Shown here in pieces: positions 49,701 to 59,165 of a stretch of DNA of 64,000 bases (position 1 is its first letter; every line of letters begins with the position of its first letter). The stretch spans positions 26,732,782-26,796,781 of the forward strand of contig CM037789.1 of NCBI GenBank assembly GCA_021229015.1, written 5' to 3'. This stretch comes from Solen grandis. Its lineage: Eukaryota; Mollusca; Bivalvia; Adapedonta; Solenidae. The position numbers and the translations under genes are program-made. The notes under the pieces were generated by a model. It was given only the letters and a program-made list of their open reading frames with translations. It searched no databases and was not told the origin of the DNA.

Positions 49701-51360
49701 AGGCACCTTCTTTAAATTCATGCAATTTCCCCCAAATTTGCATTTTACCCCAGGATTTTTCTTTCCCAAATGAAAAAAAGGGCAATATTGTCCCCAAAAT
49801 GTGAAAAAAAGACCTGACACTGAATAAAATTCTTTCTCAGTCAGTAGCTGTGAGGATTATCATATTTGTTTTTCACTGAAGATGATGAATATCACTCGTT
49901 CAATGTCATGACTAAACAACATGACAAGATAATGGAATTAAGTCAAACCAGAAAAAGACTGGCGGTATCAGAGGTGGCCTAGGATTAGGAAAGTAGTTTT
50001 ATTTGGTAATGAAAAATGTAGTAGAACTTGAAAATAAATGCAAAATATTTTTCAATTTGTTAAAATCCAGTTCCATTAAGAAATATTTTATGTTCAAGGT
50101 CAAATTTCACCAACAATTATTATAGCTAGAAAAAATTTAATACTTATTTTAATTTAAGGGCAAATTTCATTAGTCTTGTTTCTCTAGTAATAAAAATACC
50201 AAAAATTTTCATTTCTTATCAATTACTGTTTGTAATTAAGGAAATAATTCATTTCAACTTAGTTGTGTACTTGAATATTTCATAAAATAGGAATGGTGGA
50301 ATGTGTATCTACCTAGTTTAAAATTTAAGTATTACTTAGTGCTGAGTATTGTTAGTGGAATTCGAGCCAGGTCTTAAATTTTCCACAGATGGTGGGCTTT
50401 TTTCCAGATATTTTTGCAAATGAAACAGGGTTATTTGAATTGTATAAAAAAAATACCTTGTTAGTTTTTAGAAATGGAAATCCTGGTTTTTCGGAATATT
50501 TTGTTTATGTAAGTAGGGAAAAATAATCAAGTGTGGTGCAATATTTATGTTGCCATGATAATGTCATGTTTAAAAAAAGTCCTATCTTGATTGTACAATT
50601 CACATTAAAAAAAAAGAGAGAAACTTACATTAATGAAGCTCTTCACCACTGTCTGTTTGCCCTCAGCATTATCATCACTATCTGTAATCTCACCACTTTC
50701 TGGTTCACTCTCAAATCTGGCCATGTCGTGGTTCCGCCCCACTGGTATCTCTGCTGACCTTGACCTGTCAAGGTCATCTTGCCTTACCAACCGTTCCACT
50801 GGACTTGGAGATCGAGAGGCTGAAACTTTTTTTACAGTCTTTGCAGATTTTTTCTTCATTAATGGTTTCTTTTTTAGACTGGATGTTGGTGACCTTTCAA
50901 AGCTTTCAGATCCTGACCTTGACCTTTTGCGATCAGATGACTTCTTTTTTGATTCATTTTTTGTATTTTTTTTCTTCACTTTAGTTTCTACTGGTGACAT
51001 TTTGTCAGAATCCTCCTTTTGTCTTTTATTCCTGGTGGAAGATTCTGAGAGAGAATCATCTCTGGATCTCTTGACATTTTGTCTCTCCCCTTTCCCACCC
51101 TTATTTTTCCGTGATTCTGTGGGAATGTCGTAAGTTTGGGAATGTGATCTTACAGGGGAGTTTCTCCTTTCTCTCTCAGACCCTCTCTCAAAGCTGTCAT
51201 TAGCTTCCCACTTATCTTTTTTCATACGTCTACTGGGTCCTCTAACATCGGTATCAGAGAGCTCCCTCAAATCTTCTTCAGCTTTTCTTCTTCCGCTTTT
51301 CCTCCCCTTGTCCTGCTGGCCTGGACGCCTCACCTCTGGACTAAGCCTCTTTGACCGGCC
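37606..51360 (-). CDS. cwc22: cwc22 (nucampholin) pre-mRNA splicing factor, 5' half, six exons
   Basis: CWC22 is a spliceosome protein that holds the helicase eIF4A3 through its MIF4G domain and so loads the exon junction complex in the nucleus. Exons on the minus strand, in transcript order: 51360(gap)-50629, 49049-48928, 44550-44380, 43271-43143, 38427-38334, 37734-37606. Every junction has AG acceptor and GT donor and the phases match (0, 2, 2, 2, 0), giving one open frame of about 459 residues. The first exons encode an RS/K-rich low-complexity region; then comes [15 protein letters not shown], the hallmark preceding the MIF4G domain, followed by [52 protein letters not shown] and [10 protein letters not shown], all very close to animal CWC22. 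The start codon lies in or beyond the gap at 51361-51460. The rest of MIF4G and the MA3 domain were not found in the window, so the 3' half is missing, in the gap at 36977, or beyond a long intron. Confidence 0.93.
38334..38427 (-). CDS. cwc22: cwc22 exon, MIF4G helices
   Basis: 94 bases, phase 2 in and 0 out, acceptor TATTTCAG, donor GTCAGT. It encodes [20 protein letters not shown] and [11 protein letters not shown], close to the corresponding MIF4G segment of animal CWC22. It is separated from the previous exon by a 4.7-kb intron filled with nested repeats. Confidence 0.94.
39566..40815 (-). mobile_element. DNA transposon copy with CGGCGTAG ends, inserted in the array
   Basis: The ends are CGGCGTAGCTG (39566) and CATCCTACGCCG (about 40789), followed by a palindromic tail AATATCTTTTTAAAGATATT. 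It matches in inverted orientation the copy at 12759-13404, but is interrupted by a further element at 39709-40293. No coding frame. Confidence 0.75.
39709..40293. mobile_element. Inner nested element ending CCGGTAGGGGACTAA with a 151-bp triplication
   Basis: It interrupts the CGGCGTAG element between sequences that are contiguous in the copy at 13.26 kb. Three 151-bp units (start CCATATTTTCAC at 39761, 39912, 40063) fill it, then a run of GGACGGACAG words. The right end CCGGTAGGGGACTAA matches the end of the element at 45631-46049. Confidence 0.7.
41590..41757 (+). mobile_element. SINE family B, strongly diverged
   Basis: GGTTTGAATCCTGGCAAGG, TTTTCCATGTGTCAGGGAG and GCTGGACATTGCTATATG follow the family B order at low identity. 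Confidence 0.55.
42840..43150 (-). repeat. Tandem repeat (about 39 bp x 8) that duplicates the cwc22 5' splice site
   Basis: Eight copies of a roughly 39-bp unit. Each contains ACTTAC on the plus strand, that is GTAAGT on the gene strand, ending at 43142 (the real donor), 43095, 43056, 43017, 42979, 42940, 42901 and 42862. Most copies also keep the last exon bases (GGGAG before GTAAGT). Spacing is 38-39 bp except 47 bp next to the exon. GTAAGT is intact in all eight although other unit positions vary. Confidence 0.93.
43143..43271 (-). CDS. cwc22: cwc22 exon, start of MIF4G domain
   Basis: 129 bases, phase 2 in and 2 out. It encodes [20 protein letters not shown] and [11 protein letters not shown], the first helices of the MIF4G domain. 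The acceptor is CTGTTTGCAG. The donor, CGAGGGAG/GTAAGT, is the first of eight tandem copies of the same splice-site sequence running into the intron (see the repeat at 42840-43150). Confidence 0.95.
43309..43545 (+). mobile_element. tRNA-derived SINE, family B
   Basis: Head GGCCTCCATGGCCGAGAGGG, B-box GTGGGTTAGAATCC, then a body (TTCATGTGAGGAAGCC, CTACCCGGATGCTTCC, GTCTTCCTCCACCTGTAAT, CTGGACGTCGCTATATGAC). It lies in a cwc22 intron. Confidence 0.82.
43872..44122. mobile_element. MITE with 22-bp inverted ends and a 67-bp central palindrome
   Basis: The ends AGTCTTCAACCCTTTCCC and GGGAAAGGGTTAAGACT are complementary. At 43918-43984 GCGAACAGCATAAAA and AGATCAGCCTGCGAGT pair with ACTCGCAGGCTGATCAG and TTTTATGCTGTTCGC to form a near-perfect foldback. 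It lies in a cwc22 intron. Confidence 0.75.
44380..44550 (-). CDS. cwc22: cwc22 exon with the [11 protein letters not shown] motif
   Basis: 171 bases, phase 2 in and 2 out, acceptor CATCTCAG and donor GTAAGT. It encodes a charged linker, then [17 protein letters not shown] and ASITDK, the strongly conserved segment just before the MIF4G domain of CWC22 in animals. This is the firmest anchor for the gene identity. Confidence 0.93.
45631..46049. mobile_element. Small element with TTAGTCCCCTACC inverted ends
   Basis: The left end is TTAGTCCCCTACCAG and the right end CCGGTAGGGGACTAA, near-perfect 15-bp inverted repeats 419 bp apart. The interior has a short tandem duplication (CTGCTATTTTAAAGAAA) and no gene. 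Nonautonomous. Confidence 0.7.
46055..48289 (+). mobile_element. Second modular array element in a cwc22 intron
   Basis: It starts with GGTCCATGATGGCCC and ends with a hairpin TTGAGCAAGTTGTGCTCAGG then TGAGCTTAAAA, the same end types as at 38788-41527. The internal array has a different unit of about 170 bp (gcacaagaagatttttcaaa type). It is interrupted by a separate transposon at 46649-47973. Confidence 0.72.
46649..47973. mobile_element. 1.3-kb nonautonomous DNA transposon with CAGGGCTTTTTT ends and 5-bp target duplication
   Basis: The left end is CAGGGCTTTTTTCC and the right end GGAAAAAAAGCCCTG. The host repeat reads AATCTTGG before and CTTGGTATAGGG after, so CTTGG is duplicated; other copies of the host unit read straight through AATCTTGGTAGA, proving an insertion. 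No coding frame. A related end occurs at 44919. The ends look hAT-like but a 5-bp duplication is unusual for hAT. Confidence 0.8.
48928..49049 (-). CDS. cwc22: cwc22 exon, basic linker
   Basis: 40 codons plus two bases, phase 0 in and 2 out. The acceptor is TTATTTACAG and the donor is the weaker GTTTGT. It encodes a lysine/serine/glutamate-rich linker ([15 protein letters not shown]). It is placed in the gene by continuity of frame with both neighbouring exons, since the linker itself is not conserved. Confidence 0.75.
50629..51360 (-). CDS. cwc22: cwc22 exon, N-terminal RS/K-rich region (5' side cut by gap)
   Basis: 244 codons are open right up to the N run, so the exon is partial at its 5' side; the GTG at 51333 is an internal valine codon, not a start. 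The product is dominated by R, K, S, E and D ([29 protein letters not shown]), the usual composition of the disordered N-terminus of CWC22. The donor GTAAGT lies at 50628-50623, phase 0. A long plus-strand frame over the same bases is a shadow. Confidence 0.85.
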
Positions 51361-51460
51361 NNNNNNNNNNNNNNNNNNNNNNNNNNNNNNNNNNNNNNNN
51401 NNNNNNNNNNNNNNNNNNNNNNNNNNNNNNNNNNNNNNNNNNNNNNNNNNNNNNNNNNNN
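51361..51460. other. Assembly gap (100 N)
   Basis: 100 Ns directly against an open cwc22 exon; it hides the exon's 5' end and possibly the start codon. Confidence 0.99.
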
Positions 51461-51612
51461 ACAATATTGCTACTGATGATTTAAAAAAAATGTTGAGAGA
51501 TTTTCATTTCAGTTTTTAGACTACAATTATACATCACTGAGGGTCTTTAAAACTCTAAATTTAATATAATAAGGCATAACTGTTTAGCCATCTACACCGG
51601 TCTCAAAAGCTG

Positions 51613-51780
51613 TCGGCGCCTTGGTCCAGTGGTAACGGACTCGAATACGGATCGTGGGTCGTTGGTTCGATCAAGGATTGTTCATGACCATCCTAGGCGC
51701 TAAGTACTGGCCCAACCAAGGAACCGTCAAGATCGATAAGCATAAGTTATATCTAATTCGACGCTTAAATAAATCAGTTT
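51613..51780 (+). mobile_element. tRNA-derived SINE, family C
   Basis: Head CGCCTTGGTCCAGTGGTAAC with GTTGGTTCGATCAAGG, then GCTAAGTACTGG and AAGGAACCGTCAAGATCG. It shares its layout with 57530-57662. Confidence 0.65.
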
Positions 51781-51974
51781 AAACATTTTTAAACTATTTT
51801 CGGTATAGTCAACATTATGAAGCCGAGACGTGTATATTTTTTAACTGAAAGGTATGCTGACATATTACTAAATTAATTGTTTCTTTAAACCCAAAGTAAG
51901 TGTTGTTATGGATTTCAACGTATGATAAAAATGGCTCTATGTCCGATTTGTTCTAACCGTTGACCAACAATCAC

Positions 51975-52142
51975 TTAGCCCCATACCGCTGTGGGTTCGA
52001 GTCCCGAGCCTTCCACTTGGTTTGTTGATTATTTTACCCAGTACCCGGCTGCCCTTGTGTACTTAGTTCCCCCTCCACCTTATTAGCTGGACGTCGACTT
52101 ATATTATTATGATATTGTTGTAGCGACGAAATTCTCGAGGTT
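51975..52142 (+). mobile_element. SINE family B-like, diverged
   Basis: GTGGGTTCGAGTCCCGAGCC, CCCTCCACCTTATTAGCTGG and ACGTCGACTTATATTATTAT. Head degraded. Confidence 0.5.
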
Positions 52143-52857
52143 AAAAAACAAAATTACTCTATATAGTTAGGACATACACTGTATGCTTATATTCTGTTTT
52201 TAACTAATGTGAAAAAAATAAAACCCTTAACTTTGTTGCAGGTTTGCAAATTAATATAAGATTATAAGACATTTTTTTAACAATCAAATCTAAAACCCTT
52301 GCCATTGATTGTTATAGCTCCTGTGAGTGAATATTGTTTATGTAGTAAAATAATTTTAGTATTATTATAGAAGCAAAATGTTGGTATTAAATGAAAAAAA
52401 AATAGACTGGTTAAGTCAAGGTTGAAATCAATTTTACACATATAGAAGTGACGTCACGCTGTTCATTGTGTAGCGACATCTGGCGGGCACGAAATTCGCC
52501 CATTTGCGTGCTTGGTTTAACAGTAGTTAAGTTGTTGTGCAATAAAGGTACGAAAATTGCGGCAAGATGTCAACATTTACGCTTGATCTAAATTTAAACA
52601 TTTCTTTTTACGTCGATTGAGAAACATGTTCTTTCACCTTAATATACTAATTATGATAGACAGTTTCTGGCCGTTAACACCTAAACTCTGCACTAAGAGT
52701 CGTGCCCTACAACAAGGTTCGATCTAATAATAAGATACTTTTTATTTAAAACCGGTTACTGGGTAACTTTCATGGGTAAGCCCCGCTTGTCTGCATGCGT
52801 CATCTTAATACTTCCTGTTCAAATGGAAAATTACGAGATGCTGGGTAAATAGCTTTA

Positions 52858-52859
<2 letters not shown>

Positions 52860-52912
<53 letters not shown>
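52860..52912. repeat. (TA)n microsatellite
   Basis: About 26 TA dinucleotides, 100 bp left of the MULE. Confidence 0.92.
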
Positions 52913-52919
<7 letters not shown>

Positions 52920-53008
52920 TGTATTACATTTAGACTGCCGCACCTAGGTAGAAACACAAAAATGGGCGTAGCTGGGTATAAAGTGACGTGCATGCCCGCG
53001 CTAGGAGA

Positions 53009-53016
53009 TCCGTGGG
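53009..53016. repeat. Left target-site duplication of the MULE
   Basis: TCCGTGGG, repeated exactly at 55572-55579 directly outside the other terminal repeat. Confidence 0.8.
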
Positions 53017-55571
53017 GGTGTCTTCCCAACTGTCCCACTTTTATATAAAACAGTAAAAATCAAGGTGGGACAGTTGGGAATCATGCTTAATTGGATAACA
53101 ATAGACTGTCATGGATGAGTGACTATAGTCTTTACCTAAATGGATGGAATATTTCAGTGCAATTATTTGTCTTATTGTCTTATATTATTAAGAGCAATTT
53201 GCAATAGTATTTATGGTTAGTAATATATTGCATTAGTATTTATAATGTTGTCAGTATTCTCTCTCTCTCTCTCTGAAATGAAGAAAACAAACTCTTTATG
53301 TTTTCATATATTTATTATTTTTATTTCATGTGTCATGAACAAATCAAATAAAGACAGGGCTATATTCGGATGTGGTACAATTTATTGTATTTTGTTTTAA
53401 TTTGAAAACAAGCATTTCATTTAAACAACTGTGACATTCCACCCTACTGATCTGTTCTATACAGAGTTACTCGTCAAACCGAATCAAATGCGATGCACAA
53501 TCGGCATACTCCATCACAGTGATTTCTTCAGCCATGTACTTGTGTTTCAGGGCAGACAGTCTCTGTTCAAGTTGTCGGTATTTCCTCCTCTTCTTTTCTC
53601 TCACTCCTCCGGCACTGTGCTGAAGAATTTTGATAGCATTGGCAGCTTCAATCCTTTGTATTGTTTCCAAGAACTTGTAAATGTTCGGATGTGACTGTCT
53701 CATACTTTTCTTTAGTTTGTTGTGCCAGCCTTCCAAGTTGTTTGTTGTTCTTGGTCCTTCTGTCTCGAAATGGTTCCAGTTGTCCTTGTCTCCCTCAACC
53801 CAATGTTCAGTGACATAGTCTGTGAACCTTGAAACATCCACTGGAATCTCTGCATTTTCAGCATCCGTCAGTGCGACAAACCACACATCTTCAACATGTT
53901 GTATGGGGACTAGAGGCAGAACTGCAGCTCTTCTTCCTAGTTTCTTAAAGTCCTCATTCTCAGAATACAGTCCAACTAAGCCAAGCTTCTGTATCTTCCG
54001 CCAAACACACTGTGTGTAATGAAAAAAACACCCTTTCACATTCACATTTGGAAACACTCTGCGAGCTGCCTGCTTGGTTGCTGCCTCAAAGTCTATCAGG
54101 AGTGTGTCTGGTCCCAGTTCCATTCCTATTTCCCTGCATTTCTGTTGAAGATGTTGAAAAAGTCTGCAGTAAATCCTTTCACTTTTTCCAGGCAGAAGGG
54201 CAAACACTAACGGATACATGTGTCCATCAATATATCCATGGAGTGTGTAGACCTGGCTGAATATGTCTGGGCACACATAAAATGTTCCGTCTCCATATAT
54301 GGTTGGGTTCTGTGCCAGATGCTGGAGATTTGTTCTTGTAGCAAAAATCAGCATCCTGTTGTCATTCTCTGCCTCATCAACCAGTAGGAACTGCTCACCA
54401 GTGTGCGTTTCAGTCCATTTTCCATCCAAATCTATGTCACTCCTGGACTTTGGTATCCCCGGTCTCAATGCACCTCTTTCCCTGTATAGAGATGACTTGG
54501 TGGAGGGGAAGGTTGGTAATCCTTTGCAGACTTGTTCTGCATCTTCGTCCCATTCTCTGTCTCTCAGACTGGATATGACTTCTTCATATATTGACGGAAT
54601 CGGCGTGGTTTCTTCGCGTGCCCTCTTTCGCATGAGTTGATTTATTTCATGGCGCTTCAGTTCCATGTGTTCGGCTGCATGATTATGGGTATTGGTCACA
54701 GAAACTGGAATGTTGTCAGCTGTTGTGATTTTAGCAGAACAGGTTCGGACATGACAGACCCAGTACACCCTTGTTGGTTTTCGGTTTTTGACCTGGTATC
54801 TGAATCCATTGTAAACCAGACTATCACCACCACGTTGGTTCTTGACAAACTGCACACTCACTTGTGCATTTGCCATTTTAGCTTATAATTTCAGACGATG
54901 TTACTTAGTGAAATTTTACTATCAAATGAAGACATTTACATCAGAATGTAAATATATTGTATCTGATACAGTTCAGTTCATTAATGAGATATCACAGTTT
55001 GAAAGTCACAATAAATTGATAACCAAAAATGTTAATTACTTCAAATCAAATTGTTTACCTTAAGTAGTAAACTGCTAGATCAAAGGACTTGTTTGTATTT
55101 CTTAATCCAATCACTTAGCAATATATACAGGATAAATGGACTTTAGTTGGACCAATCAATTAACACAATTTAAAGAAAAAAGTAGCAGAGGTGATAATTA
55201 TCTTAATAAGTTCAAATTATTTTTTATCTTTATCAATTCACATAAGCTTTAAAGCCAGAGATCAAAGGAATGCATGTTTACACTATAAATTACAATTAAT
55301 TTAGTAACCCTAATTAATGGACCTTAATAAACACATTTTAGAAAGAAATAATACAATATAACTAAAACATGAAATTTTACCTCTTAAAATACAAAATCAA
55401 AAAAAAAATCAGAAACAAAATCAGATAATACAACTTCAATTCATTTTAATGTGTTGTAGTTTGAAATAGATTATAATCCCTTATCAAAACACACCCAGCA
55501 AGGTGCTAAAAATCTTGAGTGGGACAGTTGGGAAACAAAATATCAAAAAGTGGGACAGTTGGGCATAAACC
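53017..55571 (-). mobile_element. Complete Mutator-like (MULE) DNA transposon, about 2.56 kb
   Basis: The ends carry inverted copies of CCCAACTGTCCCACTTTT (left about 53025-53042, right about 55546-55563). Outside them sits an 8-bp direct repeat TCCGTGGG (53009-53016 and 55572-55579), within the 8-10 bp usual for MULE target duplications. The motif GTGGGACAGTTGGG occurs four times: outer left (inverted), inner left at 53065-53080, inner right at 55519-55534 and outer right at 55550-55563, so the left end can fold into a 16-bp hairpin. The transposase gene is the only long frame inside. Confidence 0.88.
53467..54876 (-). CDS. MULE transposase with FLYWCH zinc finger
   Basis: 469 residues in a single uninterrupted exon. 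Residues about 15-70 form a FLYWCH-type zinc finger: aromatic residues in FRYQV and VYWVC, ligands C41, C46, H64 and H66 (THNH). Residues about 190-390 form a MULE-type DDE transposase domain: D196 in YGDGTF, D262 in LIDFE, then the CFFHYTQ segment, and E382 in NNLEGWH, the expected catalytic triad. The C-terminus is basic and probably helical. The protein would bind the element's ends and catalyse cut-and-paste transposition. It lies inside terminal inverted repeats with a target duplication (53009-55579), and no stop or frameshift is visible, so the element may be autonomous. Family name within MULE is not assigned. Domesticated FLYWCH/MULE genes exist, but the terminal repeats argue for a live or recently live transposon here. 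Confidence 0.92.
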   Translation of the reverse strand: MANAQVSVQFVKNQRGGDSLVYNGFRYQVKNRKPTRVYWVCHVRTCSAKITTADNIPVSVTNTHNHAAEHMELKRHEINQLMRKRAREETTPIPSIYEEVISSLRDREWDEDAEQVCKGLPTFPSTKSSLYRERGALRPGIPKSRSDIDLDGKWTETHTGEQFLLVDEAENDNRMLIFATRTNLQHLAQNPTIYGDGTFYVCPDIFSQVYTLHGYIDGHMYPLVFALLPGKSERIYCRLFQHLQQKCREIGMELGPDTLLIDFEAATKQAARRVFPNVNVKGCFFHYTQCVWRKIQKLGLVGLYSENEDFKKLGRRAAVLPLVPIQHVEDVWFVALTDAENAEIPVDVSRFTDYVTEHWVEGDKDNWNHFETEGPRTTNNLEGWHNKLKKSMRQSHPNIYKFLETIQRIEAANAIKILQHSAGGVREKKRRKYRQLEQRLSALKHKYMAEEITVMEYADCASHLIRFDE

Positions 55572-55579
55572 TCCGTGGG
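55572..55579. repeat. Right target-site duplication of the MULE
   Basis: TCCGTGGG, identical to 53009-53016. With the insert removed the flanks join into continuous sequence. Confidence 0.8.
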
Positions 55580-57245
55580 TACCCCCCTACGGGAAAATCT
55601 TCTTTCTTGGATGCGCGCAAGTGCATTTTCCGCTTTATATGGGGCTAAACATTCAATTATATCGCAGGTATATGTAGCATTTACTTTCTATCTACAAACT
55701 TTATTGCAATTAATGTGCAGGCCGGGTCTAGATCTCGAGAGCCTACGCATGTTATGTAGTAAAAATTGTGGTTCGTAGATAATATGCAGCTATGTTATAC
55801 TCTATGCATTTTATATTTTGGACTGATCAATTGATAAGGAATGCATAGCTTAATTATAACGACTTGTGATGTCGCCTGAAACCCATGAGCGACATACTCC
55901 GTTACACATTGACAGAGTGAAACATGCCACGTAATCGTGGATATCCAACAATGGGCAAAAGATCGAACCCACAGAGCGAACGCTTTAAGCATTTACCCAT
56001 CGTGACCGCTTCAAGAATAATCATTTATTTTCTATTTCTGTTTCTAACATTTACCTGATATAACAACTGAAAATTGAAAAGCGGCAGCTAAAGACCAACA
56101 ATAAGTACTTATTAAGACGGATTTTTACTTTAACGGCCGTAATCAGTATATTGATGTTATCAGAAAGTTTCTGCTTATACAGGTGATGGTCGGAAAAGTG
56201 TAGCGATGGCCGAGTGGTAGAGCGTCCATTCGGTTACGACATACCACATTCATAAATTGATATTGGTTAATAAATTTGCATATAAGGGGAGTTTCAAACT
56301 TGAAAGTACAGATAATGGCTGGATACGACATTACGCCATCTCTACAGCACATTTAGGCAGCACTTTATTTAACTGATGAAATACTGTTTTCTATAAGTGA
56401 CATAAATCTATATCCCACAATGTTACTGATATAGATCAGTCGGAACTACTTTTACTTAATTTTACTTAAAAAATGTTTGTATATGGGTGTGTAGCAGATG
56501 GCATAAAATAAAAAGAAAATTGGTTTGTTTTGAGTGAATATGAAATGTATCTCATCTTAAATTGATATAGTGTTAATATTTTCACTCGCGCTACACCTTC
56601 GTGGAAATATTGAATTGTATCACAATTGATGAGATATATTCCATACGCACTAAACCTAACTACTAACAAACAAATTCAATGTAACCTCTGTATATCTATA
56701 TCATATAGTTAACTACAATTAATGAAATATTGTTAATATGGTGTTATCCTCCAAATGGAAACAAACACGTTTGACTAGACAAGTAATAATACACATGTGT
56801 TGCTATGCTTCCTTGTTGGGTACAGGAATAATTAAAACCTGTTATTTTAAAGTATACCTGACTCCACCAACCATACATAGTGCTAGGTTATACTACCGTA
56901 CTTAGGGACGAATGCGTCATATAACGGAAAAAGAGGATTTTTCTCTCATTTGGGAATTTAAATAATACTTGGCGTTAAGTACTATTGGTGGAATTCGAGC
57001 CTATTACCACAGAATGTATGAGGGGGATGGTGGGTGGGCGGAGGAGGTTTGATGTAGTTATGTTTTCATGAAATGTATATCCATACGCTTTATCCTGTTA
57101 AGTGAAGCGGAACATTTAAAACATAACTTGAACTAGACTTAGTCATACGGGGAAAACCTTGTAAAATACGTAAGATTTTAACGATACATGTATGTATTTA
57201 AATGTCATATGATATATATACAGAATTTTCGTTTATATATTTCAG

Positions 57246-57316
57246 CAAATCCCGATCTATCAAGAGATTACAACGCAAAATTTAAGATGAAACCAATAAC
57301 GAAATGGAGAATTGCG
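57246..57316 (+). CDS. Secreted-protein gene, first coding exon
   Basis: It follows TATATTTCAG, so an upstream untranslated exon is likely. ATG at 57287-57289 starts MKPITKWRIA; the donor GTATGT begins at 57317 in phase 0. It is chosen because it alone gives the signal peptide in frame with the next exon. Confidence 0.65.
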
Positions 57317-59122
57317 GTATGTTAAAATGACATAAAGTTCTAGGCACGCGTATTTCTATTATCCAATTTTTATCAGCTTTATCAACTGATTTGTGTAAAA
57401 GTATTCATTTTTATTCTTTTGTAGAGAGTTCTGTATATTTTTTCTCCATGAAAAGGCTGTACCCACGATGTTGGCTTTAATACATAATCAACGAAAATTT
57501 AATTTCACAAAATTTCTCCAAACGTTCAAGGATTGGCATTGGTGCAGCGGATCCGAAGGTCATCGGTTCGAATCCAGTTGGGAGAAAGAATCTTGCATGA
57601 CCTTCACAGCCGCCAAGTACTGGTGGAATCCAAGAACTGTCGTGGATTAAAATAAGTCCTTAAAAACGTGTTTCCCAAATCGACATGAAAATAAAGTGTT
57701 CACATAGAAGCAATGTTCCTTTTGAGCAAGACCACGTGTAAGAAATACTTGTATTTTCTTGCTTGGTTGGTAATGTGTTTATTTTTCTTTCTTTCCCTTG
57801 CAGACAGTGGTTTTCGTGACATTCACAATATGTCTCACAGGAATTTTGGTCTGGCGAGAAGAATTGTAAGCTTCATTTTATTTTCATTTCTTTTATTTCT
57901 TTATCATGTTTCCATACTTTGAGGGACTCAGTTGACGAGTGTTGCTAGACACTGGCTTGGAATCATTAGGTTTCTCCCCGCGGGTGGTTCCATTTCCGGT
58001 CTGGTCATCCGGATTTGTATTGGGAGGAATTTTCACTCTGGTTTGGGGTAGTTCGGGTTTGACGCGGTGTACAGGTGCCCTGGCCTCACTAGATGAACGT
58101 TATTATAGGAGCAACGAAGGAAAAATCTAAAGTGTTATTGAGGCTTCTTATATTTAAAGCTTTTTGTTCAGAAAAGACAGTTTTATTGCCAGAATGATTG
58201 TTCTGACACCAGCAAACTCTTACCTGTTCTGTCACGTTATTTAGATTAAATTCTTGTGGAATTCAGACACTGCGGAAACTAACGAACAAATACTGTGGAC
58301 TATTTAGAAGTTGTTGTAATTGTGCTGGGGTTTCCTGTTGCTGTAAGTGTAATTCAGTTTAATAGTGATGGCCAGCTGAGTGAAGGTGAATGAAAGCCCG
58401 AAGGGAAAAGAGACACCCTGGTAGAACCGCCGACCTACCGTAAGCATGATGTATGATAACTCCAAGTGACCGTGCCGGGAGTCAAGCCCACAGTGAGAAG
58501 GGGCTAAGTGATAGATAGTCAACGACTCCTTTAATGCTTGATATGATGACCTGTATATTGAATTATCTAAAGAAGAAAAGGGTTTTAAAAATAACAGTTG
58601 TGTGTTTAATAAATGCATGCATTTTAGCCTCTATCCTCAAGCAGTGTAACAACCCGTATCTTTATTACAGTCGGCCAATAAATTTCCTTAAACAAACGTT
58701 TGACGACACGGTTTCTCTAGTGAAGGCAATCACCAGTCTGTTTCCGGGGATTTTCATAGCCGATGCAGATTTCGAACAGTATCAAGCCGACTATCTTCGA
58801 CGTTACAATAATATGAGTGTGGTTCCCGTCGGTAATGAAACCTCCGGCAATTGCAGCATTCGGTGTTACAGATTCCAACGTAAAAAACGTGAGGTGGAGG
58901 CCACCAAAATATACAGCGGATGCTGCGTGTCGTAGGTGTTGATTTAATTTTTTTTCGTTTGACGTTTATATGTGATATAAAAAAAGCCCTCTTGTTGATG
59001 ATAATGAAAAGAATATTGATTTGATGATGATGATTTCGCTCACGATACTACTAGATGATATTGATGAAGTCCGATATGTTGTTTTTGATATTGATTGTTG
59101 ATGTTGCTGCTGTTGTTGTTGT

Positions 59123-59165
<43 letters not shown>

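Noticed and set aside
50633..51133. 166-codon plus-strand frame rich in F, S and L
   Set aside because: Antisense shadow of the cwc22 RS/K-rich exon, whose splice sites and frame continuity are convincing.
54012..54640. Several plus-strand frames of 60-113 codons
   Set aside because: Antisense shadows of the MULE transposase gene.
57713..57922. Hydrophobic 69-codon frame that looks like a signal peptide
   Set aside because: It crosses a good acceptor and donor in the wrong frame. Splicing 57804-57865 in the other frame joins correctly to both neighbours and also gives a hydrophobic signal.
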